64,000 nucleotides of DNA from UBA6049 sp965662345 (GCA_965662345.1 CBFIHE010000010.1:1-64000); one strand, 5' to 3'. Shown: positions 1 to 9,159, counted from the stretch's first letter. Notes: generated by a model not told the origin, from the sequence alone. Numbers and translations are program-made.

Positions 1-45
1 ATACATTTGGCTGGAACATGACAGTCTAAACACAGAATACAACGC

Positions 46-78
46 AAAAAGCATCTCTTTATGTGGTGCTTTTTTTTT
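46..78 (+). terminator. Rho-independent terminator of an upstream gene
   Basis: The arms AAAAAGCATC (46-55) and GGTGCTTTTT (65-74) pair with one G-T wobble, and a run of T follows. It sits between the left edge of the window and the first gene, so it probably ends a plus-strand gene whose body lies outside the window. The first 45 bases are too short to assign to that gene. Confidence 0.7.
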
Positions 79-94
79 TTACCAAACTGATACA

Positions 95-1426
95 ATGGAA
101 GAAGGCAAACGCTTAAAAACATTTGGAGTAAACAATTTCAAGAAGATTCCTCAGGTAATAGAGCACCTTAGTGACGAGCTCATAGAAAGTATTGAGGTAG
201 TTGGAAATGTATTACCGTTCAAAGTCAATACGTATGTATTGGACGAACTTATCGAATGGGATAATATCCCATTCGACCCTATTTTCATTCTCACTTTCCC
301 TCAAAAAGAAATGCTCAGTGAAGAGTCTTTCAATGCAGTACGAGATGCCCTGAGAAACAATATTCCTCGAAATGATTTAAAAGCGTTGGTTAATGACATT
401 AGGATGTCTCTAAACCCTCACCCTGCTGGTCAAATGGAATACAATGTGCCTACCATTGAAGATTACAAATTAACGGGTATACAGCACAAGTACAGAGAAA
501 CGATGCTTTTCTTCCCTAATCAAGGTCAAACATGTCATGCCTACTGCACTTTCTGTTTTCGTTGGCCTCAGTTTGTGGGTATAGATGAGCTTCGTTTTGC
601 CATGAAAGAAGCAGAGCTGATGGTCAAGTATCTGAAAGCTCATCCAGAAATAACAGATGTTTTGTTCACGGGTGGAGACCCCATGGTTATGAAGACCAAG
701 CAGTTGGAGAGTTATATCCTTCCAATACTTGAGCAGGTTCCCTCTGTAAGAACAATAAGGTTTGGTTCAAAAGCATTAAGTTACCACCCCTATCGTTTCA
801 CACACGATAGAGATTCAGCAGAATTATTAGACTTATTTCAGAAAATAACAGATTCTGGAAGGCACGTAGCATTCATGGCTCACTTCAATCATCCACAAGA
901 ATTGAAAACAGATGCCTTGAAAGAAGCGGTCGAGAAAATAAGAGCTACAGGAGCACAAATCAGAACACAGTCGCCAATCATGCGCAACATTAATGATAGT
1001 TCCGAGGCTTGGGCAGAAATGTGGAAAAAGCAAGTTAGTCTTGGCATGATTCCATATTATATGTTCTTAGCTAGAGACACAGGCGCTCAAGATTATTTTG
1101 CTGTTCCTCTTGTTCGTGCACATAGCATTTTCAAGAAAGCATATGAACAGGTTAGCGGTGTTTGTAGAACGGTTCGTGGACCTAGCATGAGCGCTGAACC
1201 AGGTAAAGTTCAGATAATTGGAGAAACCGAAATTAATGGAGAAAAGGTTCTTGGACTCAGGTTTATACAAGGCAGAAAGCCTGAATGGGTTCATAAACCA
1301 TTCTTTGCCAAATACGATGAGAATGCCATTTGGCTAGATGATTTAAAGCCTGCTTTTGGTGACAATCATTTCTTCTTTGAAGAAGAGTTTAAAGAGCTAA
1401 CAGAAGGTTCACTGCAAGAAGCATAA
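95..1426 (+). CDS. KamA-family radical SAM protein (lysine 2,3-aminomutase-like)
   Basis: This 443-residue protein belongs to the radical SAM/PLP aminomutase-like family (KamA/EpmB type). The SAM-binding iron-sulfur motif CxxxCxxC is at Cys147, Cys151 and Cys154 (CHAYCTFCF), and a GGDP motif follows about 45 residues later. Lys371 in a PGKVQ stretch is the likely PLP-binding lysine by analogy with clostridial lysine aminomutase. Family members act on lysine, beta-lysine or glutamate, or modify EF-P, and the substrate here cannot be read from sequence. The protein is cytosolic with no signal peptide. The gene stands alone between a terminator upstream and a bidirectional terminator downstream. 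No lysine fermentation or EF-P genes are nearby. Confidence 0.85.
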   Translation: MEEGKRLKTFGVNNFKKIPQVIEHLSDELIESIEVVGNVLPFKVNTYVLDELIEWDNIPFDPIFILTFPQKEMLSEESFNAVRDALRNNIPRNDLKALVNDIRMSLNPHPAGQMEYNVPTIEDYKLTGIQHKYRETMLFFPNQGQTCHAYCTFCFRWPQFVGIDELRFAMKEAELMVKYLKAHPEITDVLFTGGDPMVMKTKQLESYILPILEQVPSVRTIRFGSKALSYHPYRFTHDRDSAELLDLFQKITDSGRHVAFMAHFNHPQELKTDALKEAVEKIRATGAQIRTQSPIMRNINDSSEAWAEMWKKQVSLGMIPYYMFLARDTGAQDYFAVPLVRAHSIFKKAYEQVSGVCRTVRGPSMSAEPGKVQIIGETEINGEKVLGLRFIQGRKPEWVHKPFFAKYDENAIWLDDLKPAFGDNHFFFEEEFKELTEGSLQEA

Positions 1427-1429
1427 ATT

Positions 1430-1459
1430 AAAAAGAGGGTTTAATAACCCTCTTTTTTT
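1430..1459. terminator. Bidirectional terminator between convergent genes
   Basis: The arms AAAAAGAGGG (1430-1439) and CCCTCTTTTT (1448-1457) are perfectly complementary around an 8-base loop. Because the stem carries A on one side and T on the other, it can terminate both the KamA-like gene and the phosphatase gene facing it. The phosphatase stop codon lies in the loop. Confidence 0.85.
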
Positions 1460-3081
1460 GTATTAAAGAATACATCTTCAATTGCATTGCCTGTGGTTGA
1501 ACTTGGGAAGCCAATGTTGAGCAGTACACTTAAAGTAGGAGCTATATCTGTTATCGCATACCTTTTAACACTTGTTCCCTTAGGAACAGATTTTCCATAA
1601 AGCAAAAAAGGTACATGGGTATCGTAAGCATATCCAGTTCCATGTGTAGTGCCAACTTTGCGTTTGTTCATGTAACCCGGATTGAGCATTAATAGTACAT
1701 CTCCACTCCTTTTCACATTAAATCCCTGCTCCATAGCCTTTTCTATGTAGTCTATTTTGTGATGTAATCTTAGGTCTGATGCGCTTACCGCATTGGCTAT
1801 ACCTGGCTGCTCTAAAAAGAATTCCACCACAAAGTTGGCTACGGTTTCACGTCTGAGCTCACTCTGGTCTATCAAGGTGTGATTTAGATAGACTTGATCA
1901 TTATCTAAATAAAGAACCCAGTCTCCTTCTCCAAATCGAATGTTGAGCGCAGAATCTAATTCTGATTTGATGGCTTTATAATGAAACTCACCACCTTGCA
2001 AATGGTGTTTGCGAGCAAAGCCAGGGTTATCAGCAGCTCCATGGTCGGCTGTTAGAAAAACCAAATATTCACCCTCGCCTATTTTTTCATCTAAGTAAGC
2101 GAGTAACCTACTAATTTCTCTATCAAGGCGGAGATAGGTGTCTTCCGTTTCAATAGAACGAGGACCAAATGCATGACCTATGTAATCTGTACTTGAAAAA
2201 CTAAGGGCTAAAAAATCAGTAATTGAATCTTGACCTAGCTCTTCTCCTTCAATAGCTGATAGACCTGCGTCTACTACCCAAGTATTTCCAAAAGGGGTTG
2301 TAGCTAACATACCAAAGTTCCCATTAATGTTTCTGTATTTTTTCAAATCATAAGGAAAAGAAGAGTCTTTTTTCTCTCGAAACTTAAACTCATACTCTTG
2401 ATCATCATCTTCAGAAGCAGTGTACGTTTCTATCGGGTATAAAGTATTCCAGGTCTGATTCAACCATGCATCGGCCTTGTTTTTCGCATTGTAGTCTCTC
2501 ACCCACTTTGGCAACTCTGCTTGATAATAGCTGCTGGTAATCAGTTTGCCAGTAGATTTATCATACCAATACGCCCCATTAGGTGTATGCCCAGCAGGAA
2601 AAATAGCACCACGATCTTTTATACTAATACCTACGACTTTACTGCTGAAATTAGTGGCTAGTTTTAACTCATCTGTAATGGTTGAGCTTTTAAGCCTATG
2701 AGGTGACATCTTCCCCGCATTTCCAGCATTCCCCACGGTTGTGCTGCTATTGTCAAAGGCACAATATACCTGCTTCCCTTCTTTTCTGGAGTACCAGTTA
2801 TTGCCAACTATGCCATTGTATTTGGGGGTTGTTCCTGTGTAAATAGCCGCATGGCCAGGTCCAGTATAGGTAGGAATGTAATTGTAATGCATGTTCTTGG
2901 CCATAAAGCCATTATTCACGAGCCTAAGGAATCCTGAATCACTAAATCGGCTCGCATAGCGATATAGATAGTCTTGTCTCATTTGATCCACTACAATGCC
3001 AATAACCAGCTTTGGGCGCGACTCTTGCCCGTGAAGGATAGTACCAGTAAAAAGACAAAGCAACACTAACAACTTTTTCAT
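1441..3081 (-). CDS. PafA-like secreted alkaline phosphatase family protein
   Basis: This is a phosphomonoesterase/phosphodiesterase of the alkaline phosphatase superfamily, of the PafA type that is common in Bacteroidota and releases phosphate from organic esters in the periplasm. A signal peptide (MKKLLVLLCLFTGTILHGQ) supports the start at 3081 rather than a start seven codons upstream. The metal-binding Asp is in GIVVDQMRQDY, the likely nucleophile is Thr73 in TGPGH, GIVGNNW follows, and the second metal site is in TADHGA. At 546 residues the length fits the family. It is a single gene convergent with the KamA-like gene. No Pho-box was identified. Confidence 0.88.
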   Translation of the reverse strand: MKKLLVLLCLFTGTILHGQESRPKLVIGIVVDQMRQDYLYRYASRFSDSGFLRLVNNGFMAKNMHYNYIPTYTGPGHAAIYTGTTPKYNGIVGNNWYSRKEGKQVYCAFDNSSTTVGNAGNAGKMSPHRLKSSTITDELKLATNFSSKVVGISIKDRGAIFPAGHTPNGAYWYDKSTGKLITSSYYQAELPKWVRDYNAKNKADAWLNQTWNTLYPIETYTASEDDDQEYEFKFREKKDSSFPYDLKKYRNINGNFGMLATTPFGNTWVVDAGLSAIEGEELGQDSITDFLALSFSSTDYIGHAFGPRSIETEDTYLRLDREISRLLAYLDEKIGEGEYLVFLTADHGAADNPGFARKHHLQGGEFHYKAIKSELDSALNIRFGEGDWVLYLDNDQVYLNHTLIDQSELRRETVANFVVEFFLEQPGIANAVSASDLRLHHKIDYIEKAMEQGFNVKRSGDVLLMLNPGYMNKRKVGTTHGTGYAYDTHVPFLLYGKSVPKGTSVKRYAITDIAPTLSVLLNIGFPSSTTGNAIEDVFFNTKKEGY

Positions 3082-3174
3082 TTTCCAAATTTGTATCAAC
3101 ACTTCAAATTAAATCACAAAAGTGATGTTAACTCTTATTGAAATTCGTTGTTAAAATACCTCTTTCTAACTAGG

Positions 3175-3204
3175 TTCAAGAATAAGACGGAACAATTACC
3201 TTTG
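3175..3204 (+). promoter_or_regulatory. Bacteroidota-type promoter of folE
   Basis: The -7 box TACCTTTG (3197-3204) matches TAnnTTTG exactly. TTC at 3175-3177, 19 bases upstream, is a near match to the -33 TTG. The start codon is 34 bases downstream of the box. Confidence 0.6.
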
Positions 3205-3238
3205 CACCTTCGTTTCAAAAGCACGATAGACTACGAGA

Positions 3239-3940
3239 ATGGCAGACAGCAAAACAGAAGATAAACTCTCTAACGTTTCTATTGAAGAGTTAGGCGACAA
3301 CCATTTAGGCACGAGTACTGAGACTCCTCTCAGAAATGATGCTTTTGATTTAACGCCAGATGAGAAGATGGTCAAGATAGAAGGCTTATTTGGAGAAATC
3401 ATGCACACGTTAGGTCTAGACATGTCTGATGATAGCTTAAGGGGCACCCCAAGAAGGGTGGCAAAAATGTTCGTGAAAGAGAATTTTTCAGGACTCATTC
3501 CAGATAACAAACCAAAGGCCTCTACATTTGAGAATAAATATGGCTACAGCCGTATGTTGGTTGAGAAGAATATTACCGTAAACTCAACATGCGAGCATCA
3601 CTTTCTACCTATAATTGGTAACGCTCATGTGGCTTACATATCTAAGGGCAAGGTGATTGGTCTTAGCAAAATGAACCGTATTGTAGATTACTACGCAAGA
3701 AGACCTCAAGTGCAAGAACGTATGACCATGCAGATACTAAAAGAACTTCAAGAGGCACTAGACACAGAAGATGTAGCCGTTGTTGTAGATGCCAAACATA
3801 TGTGTGTAACAACTAGAGGCATAAGAGATATCAACTCCTCTACTGTAACCGTAGAATATGGTGGCAAGTTCTTAGAAAGAGAAACACGAGAAGAGTTCCT
3901 ACGCTACTTGGATGGAGACTTAATGCAAAAAAATGTTTAA
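3239..3940 (+). CDS. folE: GTP cyclohydrolase I
   Basis: FolE converts GTP to 7,8-dihydroneopterin triphosphate, the first step of tetrahydrofolate synthesis. The zinc ligands are visible as Cys118 and His121 in NSTCEHHFLP, and Cys189 in HMCVTTRG. GTP-binding and active-site segments (GTPRRVAKMF, SKMNRIVDYY) are intact. The protein is 233 residues, with a poorly conserved acidic N-terminal extension of about 45 residues before the catalytic domain. A TAnnTTTG promoter lies upstream, and a small unknown gene follows after 3 bases, probably in the same transcript. Confidence 0.96.
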   Translation: MADSKTEDKLSNVSIEELGDNHLGTSTETPLRNDAFDLTPDEKMVKIEGLFGEIMHTLGLDMSDDSLRGTPRRVAKMFVKENFSGLIPDNKPKASTFENKYGYSRMLVEKNITVNSTCEHHFLPIIGNAHVAYISKGKVIGLSKMNRIVDYYARRPQVQERMTMQILKELQEALDTEDVAVVVDAKHMCVTTRGIRDINSSTVTVEYGGKFLERETREEFLRYLDGDLMQKNV

Positions 3941-3943
3941 GCT

Positions 3944-4174
3944 ATGAGCATCTCATTTGAACAAGTATTGGTAAAAAGCATTAAGGAAGCTATGGCGGAA
4001 ACCGATAGCCAAGACCGTGTGAATGCATTGCTCAAAATGTTGGTAGAAGTTCGTGAAAGTGCAAAGCTCAATGAAGATTTCTCTGCTTACGAACGCATCA
4101 CCTCACAATTAGAAGAGCTAGGTGTTGTTCTAGCAGAAGAAATGCATGTTATTGCGCGGATAAAAGCAAGTTAA
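3944..4174 (+). CDS. Small protein of unknown function downstream of folE
   Basis: The gene encodes 76 residues and starts 3 bases after the folE stop, so it is probably co-transcribed with it. The product is mostly charged and helical, with no signal peptide, cysteine cluster or recognisable motif. I do not recognise the family. Its last 26 bases overlap the 3' end of the convergent gene on the other strand. The close spacing to folE and the sense of the protein favour a real gene over a chance reading frame. Confidence 0.6.
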   Translation: MSISFEQVLVKSIKEAMAETDSQDRVNALLKMLVEVRESAKLNEDFSAYERITSQLEELGVVLAEEMHVIARIKAS

Positions 4175-4727
4175 TATCTTGTTTAGCAGATCTGCTAACT
4201 TCTAATCTGCTTTTTTGCATTTCATCAAGAATGCTATCTATTTCAGAAGCACAGCAAGTATCAGAGAACAGTTGTTCTTTTGGGTAAATCATAAAGCGCG
4301 CCTCATCTTCAAACTCTGCTAAGAGCCCACATTCTGTAGTGAAGTCACGTACAACAGAACTCTTCACAATCATTCCTTTGTTCGTATTCTTCAAGATGTG
4401 TAGACCGGCTAGCTTACCCTCTGCAAGCGGCTGAAAATCAAACTCCTCTCCTATTTCAGATGAATGAAAGGCTTGAATGTCCAAAAAATATACGGAATGC
4501 TTATCCATCACGCTGTGAGATTTCACTCGGATAAAGAAAGCATTGTCTTCACCAAGTAAGGCATATCCTTCTGTAATACTTATTTCATTAAACGTATACC
4601 TACAGAAAGATACGTGCTCCCCTTTTAAGGCTCCTAATTCATAAATTAAATATGGAGAGATGTCTGTTATCATTAGGAAAAAGATACACATAAAACCAAG
4701 AGACATCAACATTCTTGGTATTTTCAC
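4149..4727 (-). CDS. Hypothetical membrane-anchored protein
   Basis: The product has 192 residues. Residues about 7-30 form one hydrophobic segment (a membrane anchor or uncleaved signal), and a mixed alpha/beta soluble part follows that is presumably outside the cytoplasm. Three cysteines lie in the C-terminal half, two of them adjacent (DTCCASE). I recognise no family. The gene is divergent from ade with a gap of 27 bases, and its 3' end overlaps the small folE-linked gene by 26 bases tail to tail. Confidence 0.55.
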   Translation of the reverse strand: MKIPRMLMSLGFMCIFFLMITDISPYLIYELGALKGEHVSFCRYTFNEISITEGYALLGEDNAFFIRVKSHSVMDKHSVYFLDIQAFHSSEIGEEFDFQPLAEGKLAGLHILKNTNKGMIVKSSVVRDFTTECGLLAEFEDEARFMIYPKEQLFSDTCCASEIDSILDEMQKSRLEVSRSAKQDINLLLSAQ

Positions 4728-4754
4728 TCTCCGTAGGAATTAAAGAAAGTACAA

Positions 4755-6395
4755 ATGCCCATACTGCGTCATAATTACATAGACCTAAAAAAAAGAACCA
4801 TTTACCCTGCTGAGATTCGCTTTGATGGTAACAAGATTACGGAGATTACTAAGCTACATGAGTCTTGCGAAGGTTACGTACTTCCAGGATTCGTAGATGC
4901 GCACATTCATATAGAGTCTTCTATGCTTACCCCAAGTGGATTTGCTCCTAAAGCATTAGAACACGGAACGTTAGCAACTGTAAGTGATCCACATGAAATT
5001 GCAAATGTAATGGGGGTTGAAGGTGTTGAATACATGTTAGAAGATGCTAAAAACCTTCCATTGCAGATTTTCTTTGGCGCACCTTCTTGTGTACCTGCAA
5101 CATCATTTGAAACGGCTGGAGCAACCATAAATGCGAAAGAGGTAGCATCTATACTGCGGAGACCAGAGATTAAGTATTTATCTGAAATGATGAACTACCC
5201 TGGAGTTCTATCTTCAGATACTGAGGTCATGTCGAAAATTGAAGCGGCACTTTCATTGAATAAACCTGTTGATGGGCATGCGCCTGGCTTAACTGGTTCT
5301 GAAGCCGCCAAATATGCTTCTGCTGGAATTAGTACCGACCATGAGTGCTTTTCTCTTGAAGAAGCTTTAGATAAGATTGCTTTAGGAATGAAAATCCTAA
5401 TTAGAGAAGGAAGCGCAGCCAAAAACTTTAACGCTTTGCACCCGCTAATTGGTTCTCACCCAGAATCGGTTATGTTCTGTTCAGATGATAAGCATCCAGA
5501 TGATTTACTTCTTGGTCATATCAATCAACTAGTAGCAAGAAGCCTAAAACTAGGGTATGACCTTTTTGATGTACTCCATATTGCATGCAGAAATCCATCT
5601 ACGCATTACAACCTTGGACTTAGTGATGTAAGTGTTGGCTCAAAGGCAAGTTTTATTGTGGTTGACAACCTAAGAGATTGGACAGTAAGCGCTGGATTTG
5701 TAGAAGGTGAAAAGGTTGTAGACAACGGCACATATATTGGTGCTAAAACCTCCTCGTTGGTTATCAACAATTTCAATGCAACACCTATTTCTACAGACAG
5801 CTTAAGCGCTCATACTTCAAGTGAATCTACCAATATCCAGGTGATAGAGGCCATAGATGGTGAATTAATAACGCATTCAAACGTAAAAACCATGGCTACG
5901 CCATCAATGGTGATAGAACCTGATGTTTCTAGAGATATTCTAAAGCTTGCGGTTGTTAATAGGTACGAGAATAGTGAACCTGCAGTAGCATTTATTTCAG
6001 GTTTTGGGCTTAAAAAAGGAGCCATTGCTGGCAGTGTAGGTCATGACTCACACAATGTAACAGCAATAGGCACAAATGATGAAGAAATGGCCTTGGCTAT
6101 AAATGCTGTTGTTGAGCATAAAGGAGGACTTGCATTAGCAAGTGGTAAAGACGTACATGTTCTTCCCCTTCCAGTGGCTGGCTTAATGAGCACATCTTCA
6201 GCTAAAGAAGTTGCAGATGCATATAGCTCGCTTACTCTAAAAGCCAAAGAAATGGGTAGCACGCTTACTGCACCATTTATGACCCTTTCATTTATGTCGT
6301 TACTCGTAATTCCAGATTTAAAATTAAGTGATCAAGGATTGTTCAGCGGGAGTAAATTCTCATTCGTTCCACTAATCGTAGATGAGAAAGAATGA
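4755..6395 (+). CDS. ade: Adenine deaminase
   Basis: Ade hydrolyses adenine to hypoxanthine and ammonia for purine salvage. It belongs to the amidohydrolase superfamily, with two metals in a TIM barrel. The metal motif HIHIE (in GFVDAHIHIESSML), the SDPHEIANV motif, the DGHAPG and STDHECF histidines, and the C-terminal GSVGHDSHN and LPLPVAGLMS segments are all present. The 546 residues match the normal length. Its stop codon overlaps the start of the next gene in ATGA, implying translational coupling. Confidence 0.95.
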   Translation: MPILRHNYIDLKKRTIYPAEIRFDGNKITEITKLHESCEGYVLPGFVDAHIHIESSMLTPSGFAPKALEHGTLATVSDPHEIANVMGVEGVEYMLEDAKNLPLQIFFGAPSCVPATSFETAGATINAKEVASILRRPEIKYLSEMMNYPGVLSSDTEVMSKIEAALSLNKPVDGHAPGLTGSEAAKYASAGISTDHECFSLEEALDKIALGMKILIREGSAAKNFNALHPLIGSHPESVMFCSDDKHPDDLLLGHINQLVARSLKLGYDLFDVLHIACRNPSTHYNLGLSDVSVGSKASFIVVDNLRDWTVSAGFVEGEKVVDNGTYIGAKTSSLVINNFNATPISTDSLSAHTSSESTNIQVIEAIDGELITHSNVKTMATPSMVIEPDVSRDILKLAVVNRYENSEPAVAFISGFGLKKGAIAGSVGHDSHNVTAIGTNDEEMALAINAVVEHKGGLALASGKDVHVLPLPVAGLMSTSSAKEVADAYSSLTLKAKEMGSTLTAPFMTLSFMSLLVIPDLKLSDQGLFSGSKFSFVPLIVDEKE

Positions 6396-8128
6396 ATGTG
6401 CTAAATCACATTACAGGCTATAAAGCTGCCCTCCTATTTACACTTGTCTCATGGATCTTGTACGGCAGCACCATCCACTTTGAATTCACATTGGATGACA
6501 CCATGTATACATCTAAAAACCTGCTAGTTACGAGTGAGGAGTACTCTGTATTAGATGCGTTTACTCATAGCCATACATATGGGTTTTCTGGTGTTGAAGA
6601 TCAAGGGTATAGACCCATTACGGTGGTGGCCTTTAGGGTTCTATACACCCTATTTGGTGACTCGCCAAAAGGGTATCATGTCATTAATATTTTCATGTAT
6701 GCCCTTCTGTTATTCGGAATATTCAACCTCTTTAAAACTGACTTCTTTAAACTTAAGAATACTGCAGTATTAGCTGGCACGTTGGTATTTGCAATTTTAC
6801 CTGTTCATGTAGAAGTAGTTGCCAATTGCAAGGGGCTTGAAGACCTTTTGCAGAGCACTTTTTCGGTATGGGGTTTGTTTTTCCTTCTTACGCATTTGGA
6901 AAAGGAGAATAAGACTCATTTATATAGCGCTTTACTACTCTTGCTATTTGGTTCACTTAGCAAAGAAACTGGACTTATTGCCCCTGGAATTGGCGGGGTC
7001 ATTTACAGATTGTCTTCACCAAAAAGACGAAACCAATTTCAAGAATACTTTGGTTTGGCAATAATTATAGGTCTAGTACTGATTGCTCGCTCTACCTTCT
7101 CTGGACAAAGTGGTCTTTTAGACATAGACCCTATTAATAATATTCTAGCTTCTGCTGAATCATATCAAGAACGTTTTATTACGGCACTTTACTGGCAACT
7201 TCTTTACGTTGTGAAATTGCTAGTACCTTTTACGTTACTATCAGATTATGGCATTGGCACACTTGAAATTATTCAACCCGTACATCCCGAAGGTCTTGCG
7301 GCCATTCTATTTGCGCTTAGCTCCATTTTTGCAATAGGAATTTCACTTAAAAAGGATAGCATTGTTTTTACATTACTTCTTTGGTACGGAGCAGCTATGC
7401 TTCTCACCTCCAACATTGTTGTTCTAATTGGAGCAGGCTTTGCAGATCGGTTCTTATTCTTCTCTTCTATTCCAGCCGTTTTCATTGGTGTTAAACTCCT
7501 ACAAAAGGTAGAACCCTTGCCAAAATATGGGAAGTTCCTAATTTCTGTTATGGTTCTTTTGTATGCCTCCCAAACCTATAACAGGATTCCCGCGTGGAAG
7601 AACAATTTAACGCTCTTTGAAACGGATGTACAAGCCTCCCCCTCTAATGCAAAGCTTAATGCTTTTTATGCAATGGAGCTAAGAGATAGTGCAATGAATG
7701 CGGCCACTCAAATGGCAAGCCAGAATCTATTGATAAATGCTGAGCATCACTTTATAAAAGCATTAGAGGCATATCCGAAATATACAGATGCCAGGTATAA
7801 TTTAGGAGTAATGTATCAACAAACAGGACGCATTGAACAGGCTAAACAAGCCTATTTACAAGCTCTTTCACACTTTCCAGACCATGCTTTAAGCAATAAT
7901 AATCTAGGGCTGATTTTATTCAATGAGGGCAATAATAAAGAGGCTATAGAGCATTTTAGAATAGCTTATTCCTTTGCGCCAACAAATATTGAAATCCTTT
8001 CTAATCATGCTTTAAGTTTTCAACTAGAAGGTGAAAATGATTCTGCACGATTTTACTATGAAAAGGTATTGAAGTTGAATCCGAATCACACCATTGCTAA
8101 AACTAATTTGAAAACACTTACACCCTAG
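6392..8128 (+). CDS. Polytopic membrane protein with C-terminal TPRs (PMT/TMTC-like)
   Basis: This 578-residue protein has about 400 N-terminal residues of transmembrane helices and then about four TPR units (roughly residues 440-575, with NNLGLILFNEGNNKEAIEHF typical of the repeat). The first periplasmic loop carries FTLDDTMY and then GYRPI, the acidic pair and RP layout seen in GT-C glycosyltransferases related to PMT and TMTC proteins. That family transfers mannose or other sugars from lipid carriers to proteins. The glycosyltransferase activity here is inference from fold and motif. The gene overlaps ade by 4 bases and lies just upstream of xrtF. Confidence 0.7.
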   Translation: MNVLNHITGYKAALLFTLVSWILYGSTIHFEFTLDDTMYTSKNLLVTSEEYSVLDAFTHSHTYGFSGVEDQGYRPITVVAFRVLYTLFGDSPKGYHVINIFMYALLLFGIFNLFKTDFFKLKNTAVLAGTLVFAILPVHVEVVANCKGLEDLLQSTFSVWGLFFLLTHLEKENKTHLYSALLLLLFGSLSKETGLIAPGIGGVIYRLSSPKRRNQFQEYFGLAIIIGLVLIARSTFSGQSGLLDIDPINNILASAESYQERFITALYWQLLYVVKLLVPFTLLSDYGIGTLEIIQPVHPEGLAAILFALSSIFAIGISLKKDSIVFTLLLWYGAAMLLTSNIVVLIGAGFADRFLFFSSIPAVFIGVKLLQKVEPLPKYGKFLISVMVLLYASQTYNRIPAWKNNLTLFETDVQASPSNAKLNAFYAMELRDSAMNAATQMASQNLLINAEHHFIKALEAYPKYTDARYNLGVMYQQTGRIEQAKQAYLQALSHFPDHALSNNNLGLILFNEGNNKEAIEHFRIAYSFAPTNIEILSNHALSFQLEGENDSARFYYEKVLKLNPNHTIAKTNLKTLTP

Positions 8129-8159
8129 CTCGAATAGTGTTCAACTAGAAGGGAACAGT

Positions 8160-8167
8160 TATTTTTG
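8160..8167 (+). promoter_or_regulatory. TAnnTTTG -7 box just upstream of xrtF
   Basis: TATTTTTG ends 4 bases before the GTG start at 8172, so the predicted transcript begins at or next to the start codon. No good -33 TTG was found; a TTC lies 17 bases upstream. Confidence 0.5.
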
Positions 8168-8171
8168 CAGC

Positions 8172-8696
8172 GTGCAGGAACTATACAGTCAATATAAACC
8201 AACACTCATTTTCATTGGGAAATTTTTCATTTTCTACGCTATCGGATCTTGGCTCTATGGTGTTTACCTCAATGCTTATCCAGATAGCTTAGACCCCTTT
8301 AGTGTTTGGATTACAAGACAGAGTTCATACTTGCTCGGACTTATTCAGAATGACATTATAACACGTTACTATGAAGGGCTGACAACTGCCTATGTGTACT
8401 GCGAGAATACTCCGCTATACTCTATCATTGAAGGTTGCAACGCCATGAGCGTTATGATACTCTTTGTAGCCTTTCTATTAGCATTTAAAGCGCCTTTCAA
8501 GAATTACTTATGGTTCATTCCTACAGGATTGGTAATCTTACACGTATCCAACATCATTCGTATTGCATCTATAGGTAAAATTAACGCACAGATACCAGAG
8601 TGGAGTCAGGCTGCACACGACTACCTTTTTCCTGCTTGGATATATGGCACTGTAATTCTACTCTGGATTGTTTGGGTAAAATACCTTTCTAAATGA
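8172..8696 (+). CDS. xrtF: Exosortase family protein XrtF
   Basis: This is an integral membrane transpeptidase-like protein of the exosortase/archaeosortase superfamily, 174 residues with several transmembrane helices. The catalytic triad of the family is visible: Cys89 in EGCNA, Arg130 in HVSNIIRI and His149 in AAHDY. The XrtF subfamily is typical of Flavobacteria and is thought to cut C-terminal sorting signals of exported proteins; its substrates are not known to me. The start codon is GTG, directly after a TAnnTTTG box, with no ATG close by. The next gene, its usual partner, overlaps by 4 bases. Confidence 0.88.
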   Translation: MQELYSQYKPTLIFIGKFFIFYAIGSWLYGVYLNAYPDSLDPFSVWITRQSSYLLGLIQNDIITRYYEGLTTAYVYCENTPLYSIIEGCNAMSVMILFVAFLLAFKAPFKNYLWFIPTGLVILHVSNIIRIASIGKINAQIPEWSQAAHDYLFPAWIYGTVILLWIVWVKYLSK

Positions 8697-9142
8697 GGAG
8701 AGTAGCTACTGCTTTTGGCGTTGGATTAGGTATAGCTATGCTGATTGGGGTACGCATGCTGGGTTCTAAGGTGTTTTATGATCCGCTTATAGAGTTTTAT
8801 CACGGAGAATATAAGAGTTTACCCTTCCCTGAACTAGACTTTGTTAGGTACGGCTTAAATATCGTTCTGCGCTTTAGTGTAAACTCCGCAATCTCATTAG
8901 GGATTATCTTCCTCCTTTTTCGCAATCTAAAGCATGTATTTATTTCTAGTTGGATTTTGACTGCTGTTGGCATTATTGCCACTTGTGTACTCCTATTCTT
9001 ACTCATTGTAATTGATGATCCTTCTAAACAAGCTGTATTTTACGTGAGACGGTTACTTATTCATCCGCTAATGCTTTTCATTTTGGTGCCTGCACTCTAT
9101 TTTCAAGAGCTGAACAACAGAAAGGAAAGCACGTTGAATTAA
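8693..9142 (+). CDS. Exosortase F system-associated membrane protein
   Basis: The product has 149 residues and four or so transmembrane helices. Its position overlapping the 3' end of xrtF (ATGA), its size and its hydrophobic layout match the small family always found next to XrtF in Flavobacteria. The biochemical role is unknown. A plausible idea, not shown by the sequence, is assistance in substrate presentation or membrane assembly. It ends 17 bases before mtaB, which has its own promoter box. Confidence 0.8.
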   Translation: MRRVATAFGVGLGIAMLIGVRMLGSKVFYDPLIEFYHGEYKSLPFPELDFVRYGLNIVLRFSVNSAISLGIIFLLFRNLKHVFISSWILTAVGIIATCVLLFLLIVIDDPSKQAVFYVRRLLIHPLMLFILVPALYFQELNNRKESTLN

Positions 9143-9143
9143 C

Positions 9144-9151
9144 TACTTTTG
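9144..9151 (+). promoter_or_regulatory. TAnnTTTG -7 box of mtaB
   Basis: TACTTTTG ends 8 bases before the ATG at 9160 and lies at the 3' boundary of the preceding gene. No clear -33 TTG at the expected distance. Confidence 0.5.
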
Positions 9152-9159
9152 CAGGCCAA

